From the NCBI RefSeq assembly GCF_027019125.1, contig NZ_JALUXE010000002.1:124001-188000 (forward strand): a DNA stretch of 64,000 nt, written 5' to 3'. Shown in pieces: positions 1 to 8,565 of this stretch (position 1 is the first letter of the stretch; every line of letters begins with the position of its first letter). The position numbers were made by a program, and so were the translations under genes. The DNA comes from Roseovarius sp. (GTDB taxonomy: Bacteria > Pseudomonadota > Alphaproteobacteria > Rhodobacterales > Rhodobacteraceae). The notes below the pieces were generated by a model. That model saw only the letters and a list, made by a program, of their open reading frames with translations, did no database searches and had not been told where the DNA came from.

Positions 1-80
1 GCGGAGGGAATGGTCAGATTCACGCCGCGCAGGACGTGGTTGGGACCGAAAGCCTTGTGGACGTTGTGAAGCTCAATCAT
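1..80 (-). CDS. mlaF: ABC transporter ATP-binding protein, MlaF-like (5' end only)
   Basis: Only the first 26 codons lie in the window; the gene runs off the left edge. The visible protein (IELHNVHKAFGPNHVLRGVN) is the usual start of an ABC ATPase: a first beta strand, an A-loop aromatic (F in KAFG) and the strand leading to the Walker A loop, which is outside the window. Its ATG overlaps the stop of the upstream unknown gene by 4 bases (ATGA). Identity as MlaF, the ATPase of the Mla system that traffics phospholipids between the two membranes, is inferred from the MlaE permease one gene upstream. Confidence 0.75.
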   Translation of the reverse strand, partial: MIELHNVHKAFGPNHVLRGVNLTIPS

Positions 81-733
81 TCGTCGACGATTTCCTCACT
101 CGGTGGTGGTAGTTGCTTCACTTCTTCAGGACCAGGAATTTGGTCATATTCAGTCGTTTTTCGCCTCGCGATGTCAACAACCTCGCGCATTCGATCCGTA
201 AGTGGTTTGATGTCTGTCCCGAACTTGCCTAGCGTTTCTCCCAAATCATTCATTCCGCCTCGTACCACATCAAAAATACCTCGCGGCTTTTGCACCTCGG
301 CTTCTATCGCAGCAATTCTATTTAGGAGTCGAACTTTGTGAGGTTGATCGAATTCACTTGATGCAAAGACAATTTTCCGCATTCCAATGCATAGTTCCAA
401 AATCCTAGCCGTCTCTTTTTCGGAAAGCTCAAATGTAGGGATTAATTCTAAATTAGGTCCGTGTACGGCTCCCTGATCCACTTCAAAAAATTCTGACTGC
501 GTTACTAACAAGCTGTGCAAGCGCTCTATTAATTCATTTCGGTCAGCATACGAAGACCTTGGATGTTTCAACATAATGTTTCGTATGACTTTTGAAAAAC
601 TCTGAGGCGCAGCGTCAAGAATAAGATCAATAGCGTCTAGCTCCGAATGTGAAACATTGCTTCCGAGTGTCATGTTTCGATACGCCTTTTCCGCTCTTTT
701 GAACGCGATTTCAAAAGCTTGGTCAGTTTTCAA
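77..733 (-). CDS. Unknown protein inserted between mlaE and mlaF
   Basis: A 218-residue soluble protein that I do not recognise. It has no signal peptide or membrane segment. It is rich in charged helices, and the C-terminal third (around residues 125-190) contains an amphipathic stretch with DLGETLGKFGTDIKPL, followed by a proline/glutamate-rich tail. The start is taken as TTG at 733 because GGAG sits 7 bases upstream; no ATG near the start has a comparable site. It begins 16 bases after the mlaE stop and overlaps the mlaF ATG by 4 bases, so it is translationally built into the operon. The DNA is clearly AT-richer and uses more A/T third positions than the flanking mlaE and alr, which suggests acquisition by transfer. 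Similar tails occur, as far as I recall, in accessory hypothetical proteins; this is not verified. Confidence 0.7.
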   Translation of the reverse strand: MKTDQAFEIAFKRAEKAYRNMTLGSNVSHSELDAIDLILDAAPQSFSKVIRNIMLKHPRSSYADRNELIERLHSLLVTQSEFFEVDQGAVHGPNLELIPTFELSEKETARILELCIGMRKIVFASSEFDQPHKVRLLNRIAAIEAEVQKPRGIFDVVRGGMNDLGETLGKFGTDIKPLTDRMREVVDIARRKTTEYDQIPGPEEVKQLPPPSEEIVDE

Positions 734-749
734 TTGTTAACTCCATTAA

Positions 750-1535
750 TCATGACGCGAAAAACAGTTCTGTCAGGAGGTAGTTGGAGGCGAGGATCAG
801 CACGCTCGCTGCCACAACCGCGGATTTGGTGGCGCGGCCCACGCCCTGTGCGCCGCGACCAGAGTTCATGCCATAGTAGCAGCCCATCAACGCCACGATA
901 AAGCCGAAGGCCGCACCTTTGATCAGGCCCGAGACCACATCCCAGGTTTCCAGAAAATCAATCGTGTTGTGCAGATAGGTGGCGGCAGAGAAATCGAGCC
1001 GCCCCACGCCCACGAGGAACCCGCCCATGATGCCCAGCACATCGCCCACGCCCACGAGGACCGGCACGGCAAGGGTCGCGGCCAGCACGCGGGGGAGAGT
1101 GAGGTATTTCATCGGGTTGGTCGAGAGGGTGGTGAGCGCGTCGATCTGCTCTGTCACCTTCATCGTGCCGATCTCGGCGGCGATGGAGGAGGCCACGCGC
1201 GCCGCCACCATGAGACCGCCCAGCACCGGGCCGAGTTCACGGGTAAGGCCGATGGCCACGATCGAGGGCACCACGGTTTCGGCATTGAAGCGCGCGCCGC
1301 CGGCGTAGATCTGAAGCGCCAGCGCGCCGCCTGTAAAGAGCGCCGTCATGCCGACGACGGGGAGCGAGAGCCAGCCGATCTGCATCAGCGCATGCAGGAA
1401 CTCGCGGACATAGAAGGGGGGCCGCGCCAGATGGCTGAGCGTGTCGCTGGCAAAGAGCGTGATGCGCCCCATTGACGCGAGACCCGCCAGCACGGTGCGG
1501 CCGATCGAGGCCAGAAAACCAAGGATAAAGTTCAT
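750..1535 (-). CDS. mlaE: MlaE-family ABC transporter permease
   Basis: A 261-residue integral membrane protein of the MlaE/Ttg2B permease family, the inner-membrane subunit of the complex that moves phospholipids between inner and outer membranes. The family signature is clear: around residues 80-160 it has the loop with [19 protein letters not shown] and [12 protein letters not shown], then several hydrophobic segments to the C terminus. Length matches the family (about 260). The ATG overlaps the alr stop by 4 bases, so alr-mlaE are translationally coupled, and the ATPase MlaF follows after one inserted gene. Confidence 0.93.
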   Translation of the reverse strand: MNFILGFLASIGRTVLAGLASMGRITLFASDTLSHLARPPFYVREFLHALMQIGWLSLPVVGMTALFTGGALALQIYAGGARFNAETVVPSIVAIGLTRELGPVLGGLMVAARVASSIAAEIGTMKVTEQIDALTTLSTNPMKYLTLPRVLAATLAVPVLVGVGDVLGIMGGFLVGVGRLDFSAATYLHNTIDFLETWDVVSGLIKGAAFGFIVALMGCYYGMNSGRGAQGVGRATKSAVVAASVLILASNYLLTELFFAS

Positions 1536-2569
1536 CCGCCGATATAGCGCCGCGTATAGCGCGCCCCCAGTGAGGTCAGGATTTCATAGCCGATGGTGCC
1601 TGCGTTATCGGCCAGCGTGTCGATGGTCTGATGCGGCCCCAAGAGGTGCAGGTTGGCGGGATCGTGGCCGAGGTCGGTGATGTCGACGCAGATCAGGTCC
1701 ATCGAGATGCGGCCCGCGATGGGGCAGGGGGTGTCCCCCGCCCAAAGGCTGGTCTTTGGCCCCATGGCGCGCAGGATGCCATCGGCATAGCCCGCCGCAA
1801 CGGTGGCGATGCGGGTGTCACGCGCGGCGGTGAAGCTGTTGGCGTAGCCCACGGTTTCACCGGGCACGAGATCGCGGCACTGGATCACGGGAATATCGAG
1901 GGTGACGACGGGCTGTGCCCCGTCAAAGGGGCGTCCACCATAAACGCCGATGCCGGGGCGGGCGAGGTCGAAGTGATAGGCCGGATCAAGCAGGATGCCG
2001 CCCGTATTGGCAAAGCTGCGCGGCACGTCGAGCCCGTCTGTCATTTCACGGAACGTGGCGAGCTGCTGGGGGTTCATGGCGTGATCGGGTTCATCCGCGC
2101 ATGCGAGATGCGACATGATCAGCGCCGGATTCTGGGCCAGCGCGATCTGGCGCAGGGCGGCCCATTCGGCGGGTTCCATCCCCAGACGGTTCATGCCGCT
2201 GTCAAGCTGGATGCCGAAGGGATGGCCCGGCAGCGTCTCGGCGTGGCGGATCATCTGTTCCAGCGAATTGATCATCGGGATGAGCGCGTGATCGCGGAGC
2301 ATGTCGGCATCCCCCGGCATATGGCCGGAAAACACATAGATCGCTGGGACCGCGCCCAGCGTTTCACGGATTGCCACGCCCTCTTCGGCGACGGCGACGA
2401 AGAAATGGCGTGCGCCGGCGCGGGCGAGAACCGGGGCCACGCGGGCAGCCCCGAGGCCATAGGCATCGGCCTTGACCACGGCCGCGGTTTCGCCGGTGCA
2501 AAGCGCATCCAGCGCGCGCCAGTTGGCCACGATGGCGTCAAGGTCGATGGTGAGGGTTGCGGTGCTCAT
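1532..2569 (-). CDS. alr: Alanine racemase
   Basis: A 345-residue PLP enzyme interconverting L- and D-alanine, the supply of D-alanine for peptidoglycan. The PLP lysine is K33 in [12 protein letters not shown], and the second catalytic base is the tyrosine in ETVGYANSF (about residue 243). The fold-type III barrel and the C-terminal beta domain ([13 protein letters not shown]) are both complete. It is somewhat shorter than the E. coli enzyme (about 359). First gene of the alr-mlaE-unknown-mlaF run; its own promoter region lies in the 127 bases after the entericidin-like gene. Confidence 0.96.
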   Translation of the reverse strand: MSTATLTIDLDAIVANWRALDALCTGETAAVVKADAYGLGAARVAPVLARAGARHFFVAVAEEGVAIRETLGAVPAIYVFSGHMPGDADMLRDHALIPMINSLEQMIRHAETLPGHPFGIQLDSGMNRLGMEPAEWAALRQIALAQNPALIMSHLACADEPDHAMNPQQLATFREMTDGLDVPRSFANTGGILLDPAYHFDLARPGIGVYGGRPFDGAQPVVTLDIPVIQCRDLVPGETVGYANSFTAARDTRIATVAAGYADGILRAMGPKTSLWAGDTPCPIAGRISMDLICVDITDLGHDPANLHLLGPHQTIDTLADNAGTIGYEILTSLGARYTRRYIGG

Positions 2570-2696
2570 GAGGCGGGTTTTGACAGGATGGGCGGGGGCG
2601 TCAAGGGGAAAGGCATTCGCGTCGGCAGATCAAGCCCGTCTTGTCCCGCGTCCCGTTGGGCGCAGGGGAACATGCCTCGAGTGGGGGCGCTGCGGA

Positions 2697-2810
2697 TCAG
2701 AACCAGCTCTGAACGCCGCGTGCTGCCCCGGAGATGTCACGACCGATCCCGTCCACCGTGGCGCATCCCGCCAAGAGGGTGATCAGGCCAAGCGCAATCA
2801 GTTTTCGCAT
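2697..2810 (-). CDS. Entericidin-like small lipoprotein
   Basis: A 37-residue peptide with a lipoprotein signal: MRKLIALGLITLLAGC, where LAGC is the lipobox and the cysteine (C16) would be lipidated. The mature part is short and glycine/serine rich (ATVDGIGRDISGAARG), typical of the EcnA/EcnB entericidin family of small membrane lipoproteins. AGG lies 7 bases before the ATG. Longer in-frame starts exist up to 2903, but they would overlap the upstream transporter gene and put the signal peptide internally. It sits 43 bases after the peptide-binding protein gene on the same strand. Family call is good; function in this organism is not known. Confidence 0.8.
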   Translation of the reverse strand: MRKLIALGLITLLAGCATVDGIGRDISGAARGVQSWF

Positions 2811-2853
2811 GGGTTTGCCTGTCATTTGCCTGTGTCTGCTGCGATTTTTATTA

Positions 2854-4677
2854 TTATTCTTGGAACCACCATACCTCGGGGAGAAAGCCAATGCCATCCC
2901 CATAGATCGGCAGCCTGTCCGCAGGGTATTTCAACTGCGACTTATGCGCAATACGACCCACGCTATATTGATGGATCGGGATCACGTAGCGCCCGGCGGT
3001 CAGCACCCGGTCTAGGGCGCGGGTGGCGGCGACGAATGCGTCCCGGTCGCGGGCGGTCAGCATGGCGTGGATCATCGCCTCGGCGGCGGGGGATTTCATG
3101 CCCATGAGATTGCGGCTGCCGGGTTGGTCGGCATACTCCGCGCCCCAATAGAACATCTGTTCATTGCCGGGGCTGAGCGAGAGCGAGCGGCGCATCATGG
3201 TGAGGTCGAAATCGAAATTCGCCTCGCGTTCGGCATATTGGGCCTTGTCGGTCATCTCGATCTTGAGCGTGATGCCGAGGCGTTCGAGCGCGCGGGCGTA
3301 GATATCCATCATGGCGCTGGCCTGTGCCATGAGCCCATCCTGCTGCAACAGCACCGTAAGGGCGAGCGGCTGGCCTGATGCGTTCACAAGCTGGCCGTTC
3401 TCGACCTGCCAGCCCGCCTCTTGCAGGAGGGCGGCGGCGCGGCGCAAGTTGGTGCGGTTGCGCGCGGTGCCGTCACCCACCGGCAGGCTGTAGCCCTCAA
3501 GCGTGCCGGGCAGGAGGGTGTCGGCGTAGGGTTCCAAGAGATCGCGCACCCGGCCCGTGGCGGGGCCGTGATCCATCCCAAGCTCCGAGCCCGAGAAGTA
3601 AGAGGTGATGCGCGGTTGGCGCCCGCCTGTAAGGGTGTCGTTGATATATTCGAAGTTGAAGGCGGTGATCAGCGCCTCGCGCACGCGCCAATCATCCAAG
3701 GGAGCGCGGCGGGTGTTCATCACAAAGCCGGTCATGCCCGAGGGTTTGCCATGGGGGATTTCGCTCAGGGTAATCTCGCCGCGTTGCACCGCGGGGAAAT
3801 CATACTGGCTGGCCCAGGCCTCGGCGTTGAATTCGCGCACATAGCTGACCAGCCCTGCCTTGAACGCCTCTTTCAGCACGGTGTCATCGCCGTAGAATTC
3901 GATGCGGATCTCGTCGAAATTGTTGGTGCCGCGCCGCAGGGGCAGGTCACGCCCCCAATAATAGGGATTGCGTTTCAGGGTGACGTGGCGATTGACCTCG
4001 TAATCCGCCACCACATAAGGACCGGTGCCAAGGGGGATGTCGTCAATCGCCGCCTCCGTGATGTCGCGCCCCTGCCATTGCGATTTTTGCAGGATCGGGC
4101 GCAGGCCCGCGAGCAGTGCCAGTTCGCGATCCTCTTCGGCAAAGGTCAGGCGCAGCGAGCGTGGGCCGGTCTGGGCGATGGCGGCCACCTTGGCCCAGAA
4201 ACTGCGATAACGCGGGTGGCCCTGGGTGCCGAGGGTTTCATAGGACCAGATCACATCCTCGACGGTGACGGGGCTGCCGTCCGAGAATCGGGCCTCGGGG
4301 CGCAGGGTGAATTCGACCCAGCGGCGGGCCTCGTCCGTCTCGACCGATTCGGCCAAAAGACCGTAAAGCGAGAAGGGTTCATCCCAGGATCTGCCCATCA
4401 GCGTCTCATGGGTGAGGTCGGCCAATTGCCACGGCGGCGTGCCGCGCAGAATGAAGGGGTTGAGCGAATCGAAACCGCCCACATTGCCCGTCACCACCCG
4501 CCCGCCCTTGGGGGCGTCGGGGTTGGCATAGGGCAGGGACACAAAATCAGGTGGCAGCGCCGGGGCCCCATACATAGCTATGCCATGCTGAGGCTGGGCC
4601 AACCCCGGAGAGGCCAAACCCGCAAGGACAATCGCGGTCAGTCCGGCCCGAAGGCGGCGGAACAAATCTGATCTCAT
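2854..4677 (-). CDS. Extracellular solute-binding protein, family 5 (YejA-like)
   Basis: A 607-residue periplasmic binding protein of the oligopeptide/dipeptide class. Residues 1-27 are a Sec signal peptide (RRLRAGLTAIVLAGLASPGLA). The mature protein has family-5 signatures such as LRPEARFSDGSPVTVEDVIW and GTGPYVV. Length and the GGFDSLNPF segment fit the YejA subgroup that binds peptides or microcin C-type ligands. The start at 4677 was chosen because it begins the signal peptide; an upstream ATG at 4737 would bury it. No permease or ATPase of the transporter follows, so the partners must lie elsewhere. Substrate is uncertain. Confidence 0.9.
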   Translation of the reverse strand: MRSDLFRRLRAGLTAIVLAGLASPGLAQPQHGIAMYGAPALPPDFVSLPYANPDAPKGGRVVTGNVGGFDSLNPFILRGTPPWQLADLTHETLMGRSWDEPFSLYGLLAESVETDEARRWVEFTLRPEARFSDGSPVTVEDVIWSYETLGTQGHPRYRSFWAKVAAIAQTGPRSLRLTFAEEDRELALLAGLRPILQKSQWQGRDITEAAIDDIPLGTGPYVVADYEVNRHVTLKRNPYYWGRDLPLRRGTNNFDEIRIEFYGDDTVLKEAFKAGLVSYVREFNAEAWASQYDFPAVQRGEITLSEIPHGKPSGMTGFVMNTRRAPLDDWRVREALITAFNFEYINDTLTGGRQPRITSYFSGSELGMDHGPATGRVRDLLEPYADTLLPGTLEGYSLPVGDGTARNRTNLRRAAALLQEAGWQVENGQLVNASGQPLALTVLLQQDGLMAQASAMMDIYARALERLGITLKIEMTDKAQYAEREANFDFDLTMMRRSLSLSPGNEQMFYWGAEYADQPGSRNLMGMKSPAAEAMIHAMLTARDRDAFVAATRALDRVLTAGRYVIPIHQYSVGRIAHKSQLKYPADRLPIYGDGIGFLPEVWWFQE

Positions 4678-4756
4678 TTGAGCGACAATCCCTTGATGGC
4701 CTTGTTTCCTGGGGCCGGACCCTAAAGAGGGATTCAAGGCTTTTCAAACTTTTAGC

Positions 4757-4785
4757 TTGGACTGCGGCGCAGGATTGCTTATAAA
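4757..4785 (+). promoter_or_regulatory. Sigma-70 type promoter for the candidate small RNA
   Basis: TTGGAC (4757-4762) and TATAAA (4780-4785) separated by exactly 17 bases, a near-consensus pair. No protein-coding gene on this strand starts within the next 170 bases, and a terminator follows about 55 bases after the expected start point, so the pair most likely drives the RNA at 4791-4867. Confidence 0.7.
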
Positions 4786-4790
4786 GGGGG

Positions 4791-4867
4791 CACTGCTCGA
4801 TAGGTTTCTTGCCTGTATGAAACCTGCCTCAATAACTTAACGCCCGCCTCGTGCGGGCGTTTTTTTC
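4791..4867 (+). ncRNA. Candidate small RNA with two hairpins
   Basis: A self-contained transcription unit of about 77 nt in the 281-base gap between two divergent genes. It starts 6-8 bases after the TATAAA box. Hairpin 1 is AGGTTTC (4802-4808) with GAAACCT (4819-4825) around a 10-base loop TTGCCTGTAT. A single-stranded A/U-rich linker follows, then a perfect 8-bp terminator stem ACGCCCGC/GCGGGCGT (4840-4847, 4853-4860) with a run of seven T. All genes upstream for 4.6 kb are on the other strand, so this terminator cannot serve a plus-strand gene. There is no open reading frame of note. I do not recognise the family. Confidence 0.68.
4840..4866 (+). terminator. Rho-independent terminator of the candidate small RNA
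   Basis: Perfect 8-bp GC-rich stem ACGCCCGC/GCGGGCGT with loop CTCGT, immediately followed by seven T residues. Confidence 0.85.
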
Positions 4868-4958
4868 TGCCCATCGCGCAGGCGTGATGGCTATTCCCCG
4901 TGCAATTCGCAGATGCAGCACCTATGCTGCGGGTGCAATGTTTATTGGGAGAAATCAC

Positions 4959-5732
4959 ATGAGCGTCAAAGGCAAGACCGCCGTCATCACCGGCTCGAAT
5001 TCGGGTATCGGGCTTGGCATCGCCGAGGAGCTGGCGCGCGCCGGGGTCAATGTGGTGCTCAATTCCTTTACCGATTCGGAAGAGGATCACGCGCTGGCGG
5101 CGAGAATCGCCAAGGAGACCGGTGTCGAGGCGCGCTACATTCAGGCCGATATGTCAAAAGGCGATCAATGCAGGGCCCTGATCGAGAAGGCGGGACGCTG
5201 CGATATCCTCGTGAACAATGCGGGCATCCAGCATGTGGCGCCGATCGACGAATTCCCCACCGAGAAGTGGGATGCCATCATCGCGATCAACCTCACCTCC
5301 GCGTTCCACACCACCGCCGCAGCCCTGCCGATGATGCGCAAGGCGGGTTGGGGCCGGGTGATCAATATCGCAAGCGCCCATGGTCTGACGGCAAGCCCCT
5401 ATAAGTCGGCCTATGTGGCGGCCAAGCATGGCATCGTAGGGCTGACCAAGGTCACGGCGCTGGAGACCGCGAAAGAGCCGATCACCGCCAATGCGATCTG
5501 TCCGGGCTATGTGCTGACCCCGCTGGTTGAGGCGCAGATCCCCGACACCATGAAGAAATACGACATGGACCGTGACGAGGTGATCGAGAAGGTCATGCTG
5601 GAGCGGCAACCGTCCAAGGAATTCGCCACGACCGAGCAATTGGGCGGCACGGCGCTGTTCCTGTGTTCGGATGCGGCGGCGCAGATCACCGGCACGACGA
5701 TCAGCGTGGATGGCGGCTGGACCGCGCTCTGA
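4959..5732 (+). CDS. bdhA: D-3-hydroxybutyrate dehydrogenase
   Basis: A 257-residue classical short-chain dehydrogenase that oxidises D-3-hydroxybutyrate to acetoacetate with NAD, a step in polyhydroxybutyrate and ketone-body use. The nucleotide site is TGSNSGIG (residues 11-18), NNAG is at 86-89, and the catalytic set is S139, Y152 and K156 (YKSAYVAAK). The motif ASAHGLTASPYKSAY is typical of this enzyme. GGGAG lies 6 bases before the ATG at 4959; longer in-frame starts run into the small RNA terminator and were rejected. Transcribed alone. Confidence 0.93.
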   Translation: MSVKGKTAVITGSNSGIGLGIAEELARAGVNVVLNSFTDSEEDHALAARIAKETGVEARYIQADMSKGDQCRALIEKAGRCDILVNNAGIQHVAPIDEFPTEKWDAIIAINLTSAFHTTAAALPMMRKAGWGRVINIASAHGLTASPYKSAYVAAKHGIVGLTKVTALETAKEPITANAICPGYVLTPLVEAQIPDTMKKYDMDRDEVIEKVMLERQPSKEFATTEQLGGTALFLCSDAAAQITGTTISVDGGWTAL

Positions 5733-5740
5733 GGCAATGG

Positions 5741-5787
5741 CCGGGGGCGCTGCCCCCGGACCCCCGAGGTATTTCAGGCCAGATGAA
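5741..5787. repeat. Intergenic palindrome-plus-tail element
   Basis: Perfect 8-bp stem CCGGGGGC/GCCCCCGG with a 3-base loop (5741-5759), followed by CCCCCGAGGTATTT and then GCCAGATGAAG. It fills most of the gap between the convergent bdhA and DUF502 genes. I know this arrangement as a frequent intergenic element in Rhodobacteraceae, where it likely ends transcripts. A degenerate copy of the tail is at 23812-23834. Confidence 0.55.
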
Positions 5788-5793
5788 GCGGGG

Positions 5794-6489
5794 TCAGGCG
5801 CGCTCTTTGGTGATGCGCTCGGGTTCGGTGCGTTCTGCGGGATAGACCAGACCGGCGGAAATCACCAGTTTGGCGGCATCCTCGATGGACATGTCCAGTT
5901 CGATCACGTCCTCGCGCGGGAAATAGAGCAGGAACCCCGAGGTGGGGTTGGGGGTGGTCGGCACGAAAACGCTCAGCATCTCGGCCTGGGCGCGGGCCTT
6001 GGTGCTGATCTCGCCGCGCGCTTCGGTCGAAATGAAGCCGATGGCCCAGATCCCCTTGCGCGGATATTCCACGAGGCAGGCCTTTTCGAAGCTGCGTTCG
6101 GATTGGGCAAAGACGGTTTCGGCGATCTGTTTGACGCCCGAATAGATCGAGCGCACCACCGGCATGCGATTGACGAGGGATTCCGCGAAGAGAATGAGCG
6201 AGCGCCCGATCAGCCCCTTGGCGACCCAGCCCACCAGAACGGTGAAGATCAGGAAGATGATGACGCCCACGCCGCGCAGGTTGATGCCGATATACTGTTC
6301 GGGCTGATATTGCGCGGGAATGAGCGGCAGAACGAAACCGTCGACCCAGCCGATCAGGGTCCACATCAGCCAGATGGTCAGGCCGACCGGTGCGATGACC
6401 ACAAGCCCGGTCAGGAAAGACGCACGCAGGCCGCTAAAGCGTTTTGGTTTGCGCGGCGGCGGAGGCAGATCGTCAAAGGGGGTGTTCAT
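5794..6489 (-). CDS. DUF502 family inner-membrane protein
   Basis: A 231-residue membrane protein of the DUF502 family, function unknown. A proline-rich cytoplasmic N terminus (DDLPPPPRKPKR) is followed by two strong membrane segments: about residues 20-42 (LTGLVVIAPVGLTIWLMW) and 65-90 (GVGVIIFLIFTVLVGWVA). A soluble beta-rich domain follows, with VYSGVKQ-type and VPTTPNPTSGFL motifs characteristic of the family. The start at 6489 is preferred over an upstream ATG at 6528 because the extra residues are not family-like. Convergent with bdhA and divergent from rpsB. Confidence 0.9.
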   Translation of the reverse strand: MNTPFDDLPPPPRKPKRFSGLRASFLTGLVVIAPVGLTIWLMWTLIGWVDGFVLPLIPAQYQPEQYIGINLRGVGVIIFLIFTVLVGWVAKGLIGRSLILFAESLVNRMPVVRSIYSGVKQIAETVFAQSERSFEKACLVEYPRKGIWAIGFISTEARGEISTKARAQAEMLSVFVPTTPNPTSGFLLYFPREDVIELDMSIEDAAKLVISAGLVYPAERTEPERITKERA

Positions 6490-6575
6490 ACCGGTTCCAT
6501 CCTGCGGATCACGCGGATATCTAGGCATAATGGGGCGGTCTCACAATGGGGCATCTGGGCCACGGCAAGGCTGCG

Positions 6576-6605
6576 TTCAAATTACCTGAGCGGGGCTTGT
6601 ATAGT
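6576..6605 (+). promoter_or_regulatory. Possible rpsB promoter
   Basis: TTCAAA (6576-6581) and TATAGT (6600-6605) with an 18-base spacer, upstream of a leader of about 130 nt. The leader contains a hairpin TTGGGG/CCCCAA near 6660-6680. The boxes are only moderately close to consensus. No leader regulatory structure is recognised. Confidence 0.35.
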
Positions 6606-6746
6606 GGGGCGAGGGCGGGTATACGCGCGCCACTGTAACCCGCAGGCATGGGCGGGCTGTTGGGGGAGACATCCCCAACCGTCCACCGGTTGAAGCATCC
6701 GCTTCTCTTCCCGTGTCGAGGCGAAAACCGGAAAAGGAACTTTGTA

Positions 6747-7511
6747 ATGGCTCTTCCCGAGTTCACGATGCGTCAGCTGTTGGAAGCTGGCGTTCACTTT
6801 GGCCACCAGACGCAGCGCTGGAATCCCCGCATGGGCGAATTCATCTATGGCGCGCGCAATGGCATCCATATCATGGACCTCACGCAGACCGTCCCGCTGC
6901 TCGATGCAGCCCTGAACGCGATCCGCGAAACCGTGGCCAAGAATGGCCGCATCCTCTTTGTCGGCACCAAGCGTCAGGCGGCTCAGCCGATCGCCGAGGC
7001 CGCCGAGAAATGCGCCCAGTACTACATGAACCACCGCTGGCTGGGCGGCACGCTGACCAACTGGCAGACCGTGTCGAAGTCAATCCAGCGTCTGAAGCAG
7101 ATCGACGAGATGATGGAAGCCGGCGCCGAGGGCCTGACCAAGAAAGAGCGTCTTGGCATCGAGCGCGACCAGATCAAGCTTCAGGCCAGCCTGGGCGGGA
7201 TTCGCGAAATGGGCGGCGTGCCGGACATGCTGTTCGTGATCGACGTCAAGAAAGAAGCGCTGGCCGTGGCCGAAGCCAACAAGCTGGGTATCCCGGTTGT
7301 GGGTGTTGTCGACACCAACTGCTCGCCCGCGGGTATTGACTATATCATCCCCGGCAACGACGACGCCGCGCGCGCCATCGCGCTCTATTGCGATCTGGTC
7401 AGCCGCGCCGCTCTGGATGGCATGTCGGCGCAACTGGGTGCCGCAGGCGTTGACATGGGCGCGTTGGAAAACCTGCCGGTCGAAGAAGCGCTGGCCGACG
7501 CCGAGAGCTGA
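6747..7511 (+). CDS. rpsB: 30S ribosomal protein S2
   Basis: A 254-residue ribosomal protein S2 of the small subunit. The N terminus [28 protein letters not shown] and the PDMLFVID and GVVDTNCSP stretches are all hallmark S2 segments. AAGGA lies 8 bases before the ATG. It is followed by tsf, the order found in most bacteria, with a hairpin in the 76-base gap between them. Confidence 0.98.
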   Translation: MALPEFTMRQLLEAGVHFGHQTQRWNPRMGEFIYGARNGIHIMDLTQTVPLLDAALNAIRETVAKNGRILFVGTKRQAAQPIAEAAEKCAQYYMNHRWLGGTLTNWQTVSKSIQRLKQIDEMMEAGAEGLTKKERLGIERDQIKLQASLGGIREMGGVPDMLFVIDVKKEALAVAEANKLGIPVVGVVDTNCSPAGIDYIIPGNDDAARAIALYCDLVSRAALDGMSAQLGAAGVDMGALENLPVEEALADAES

Positions 7512-7532
7512 AGCCCCGTCATAAAACTGACA

Positions 7533-7557
7533 TGGGGGCAGGGGTATCCCGCCCCCA
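7533..7557 (+). other. Hairpin between rpsB and tsf
   Basis: Stem TGGGGGC/GCCCCCA continued inward by GGG/CCC around loop GTAT. No T run follows, so it is not a simple terminator. It could slow polymerase, stabilise the rpsB 3' end or lower tsf expression. Confidence 0.5.
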
Positions 7558-7587
7558 ATCCCGAGACCGAATTTGAGGAGATCCCAA

Positions 7588-8460
7588 ATGGCGATCACTG
7601 CTGCAATGGTAAAAGAACTGCGCGAGTCCACAGGCGCAGGCATGATGGATGCAAAGAAGGCGCTGACCGAGACCGATGGCGACATGGAAGCCGCGGTTGA
7701 CTGGCTGCGCACCAAGGGTCTGGCCAAGGCCGCCAAGAAATCCGGGCGCACCGCCGCCGAGGGTCTGGTTGCGGTCAAGGTCGCGGGCGGCGTGGGTGTC
7801 GCGGTCGAGATCAACTCCGAGACCGACTTCGTGGCCAAGAATGCCGATTTCCAGGGTATGGTCGCCTCGATCGCGGATGCAGCGGTTGGCGTTGCCGACG
7901 TGGAAGCGCTGAAGGCCGCCACCGTGAATGGCAAGGCTGTTGCCGATCTCGTGACCGACAAGATCGCGACCATTGGCGAGAATATGGCGCTGCGCCGCAT
8001 GGCCCGCGTCGAGGGTGATGGCGTTGTCGCCTATGTCCACAATGCCGCCGCTGAAGGCATGGGCAAGATCGGCGTTCTCGTGGCCTTCAAGGGCGATGAG
8101 GGTTTTGCCCGTCAGGTGGCGATGCATGTGGCCGCGACCAATCCGGCCGCGCTGAACGAGGCGGTTCTGGACCCGGCCATCGTCGAGAAGGAGCGTCAGG
8201 TTCAGATCGACATCGCGCGCGAATCCGGCAAGCCGGATGCCGTGATCGAAAAGATGATCGTGGGCCGCATGGCCAAGTTCATGGCTGAGGTGACGCTGAT
8301 GGGGCAGGCCTTTGTGATGAATCCCGATCTGACGGTCGAGGCTGCGGCCAAGGAAGCCGGCACCGAAATCACCGCATTCGTGCGTCTGGAAGTCGGTGAA
8401 GGGATCGAGAAGAAAGAAGAGGACTTTGCCGCCGAGGTGGCCAAGGTCGCTCAGGGCTGA
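7588..8460 (+). CDS. tsf: Translation elongation factor Ts
   Basis: A 290-residue EF-Ts, the guanine-nucleotide exchange factor for EF-Tu. It has the N-terminal UBA-like domain with the classic [19 protein letters not shown] motif (residues 7-25), the core dimer region with [12 protein letters not shown] (about 76-87), and a C-terminal [14 protein letters not shown] segment. Length is normal for alphaproteobacteria. GAGGAG lies 7 bases before the ATG. A strong terminator follows the stop by 22 bases. Confidence 0.98.
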   Translation: MAITAAMVKELRESTGAGMMDAKKALTETDGDMEAAVDWLRTKGLAKAAKKSGRTAAEGLVAVKVAGGVGVAVEINSETDFVAKNADFQGMVASIADAAVGVADVEALKAATVNGKAVADLVTDKIATIGENMALRRMARVEGDGVVAYVHNAAAEGMGKIGVLVAFKGDEGFARQVAMHVAATNPAALNEAVLDPAIVEKERQVQIDIARESGKPDAVIEKMIVGRMAKFMAEVTLMGQAFVMNPDLTVEAAAKEAGTEITAFVRLEVGEGIEKKEEDFAAEVAKVAQG

Positions 8461-8482
8461 TCGGTCCTGCAGATCAACCAGA

Positions 8483-8511
8483 AGGGGCGTCCCGTTGGGG
8501 CGCCCTTTTTG
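8483..8511 (+). terminator. Rho-independent terminator after tsf
   Basis: Stem AGGGGCG/CGCCCTT with an inner CCC/GGG pairing around GTT, followed by a T run. Positioned 22 bases after the tsf stop. Confidence 0.85.
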
Positions 8512-8527
8512 ATTCTGCCGTCGGGCG

Positions 8528-8565
8528 TAAAAAAACGGTGCCTTCCTTGAGGGAGGGCACCGTTT
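8528..8565 (-). terminator. Rho-independent terminator on the minus strand
   Basis: Read on the minus strand, a perfect 10-bp stem AAACGGTGCC/GGCACCGTTT is followed by a run of at least seven T. The nearest minus-strand gene ends 260 bases upstream, so it probably ends the candidate RNA at 8528-8650. It could also serve aroQ-luxR read-through. Confidence 0.8.

Noticed and set aside
2819-2836. Pho-box-like CTGTCATTTGC CTGTGTC near the entericidin-like gene
   Set aside because: Spacing is right, but it is oriented away from the minus-strand genes, the second half is weak and no promoter is visible.
2856-2890. Match to the intergenic GAGGTAT...CCAAGAA element
   Set aside because: It encodes the last residues (LPEVWWFQE) of the peptide-binding protein, so the resemblance is probably coincidence.
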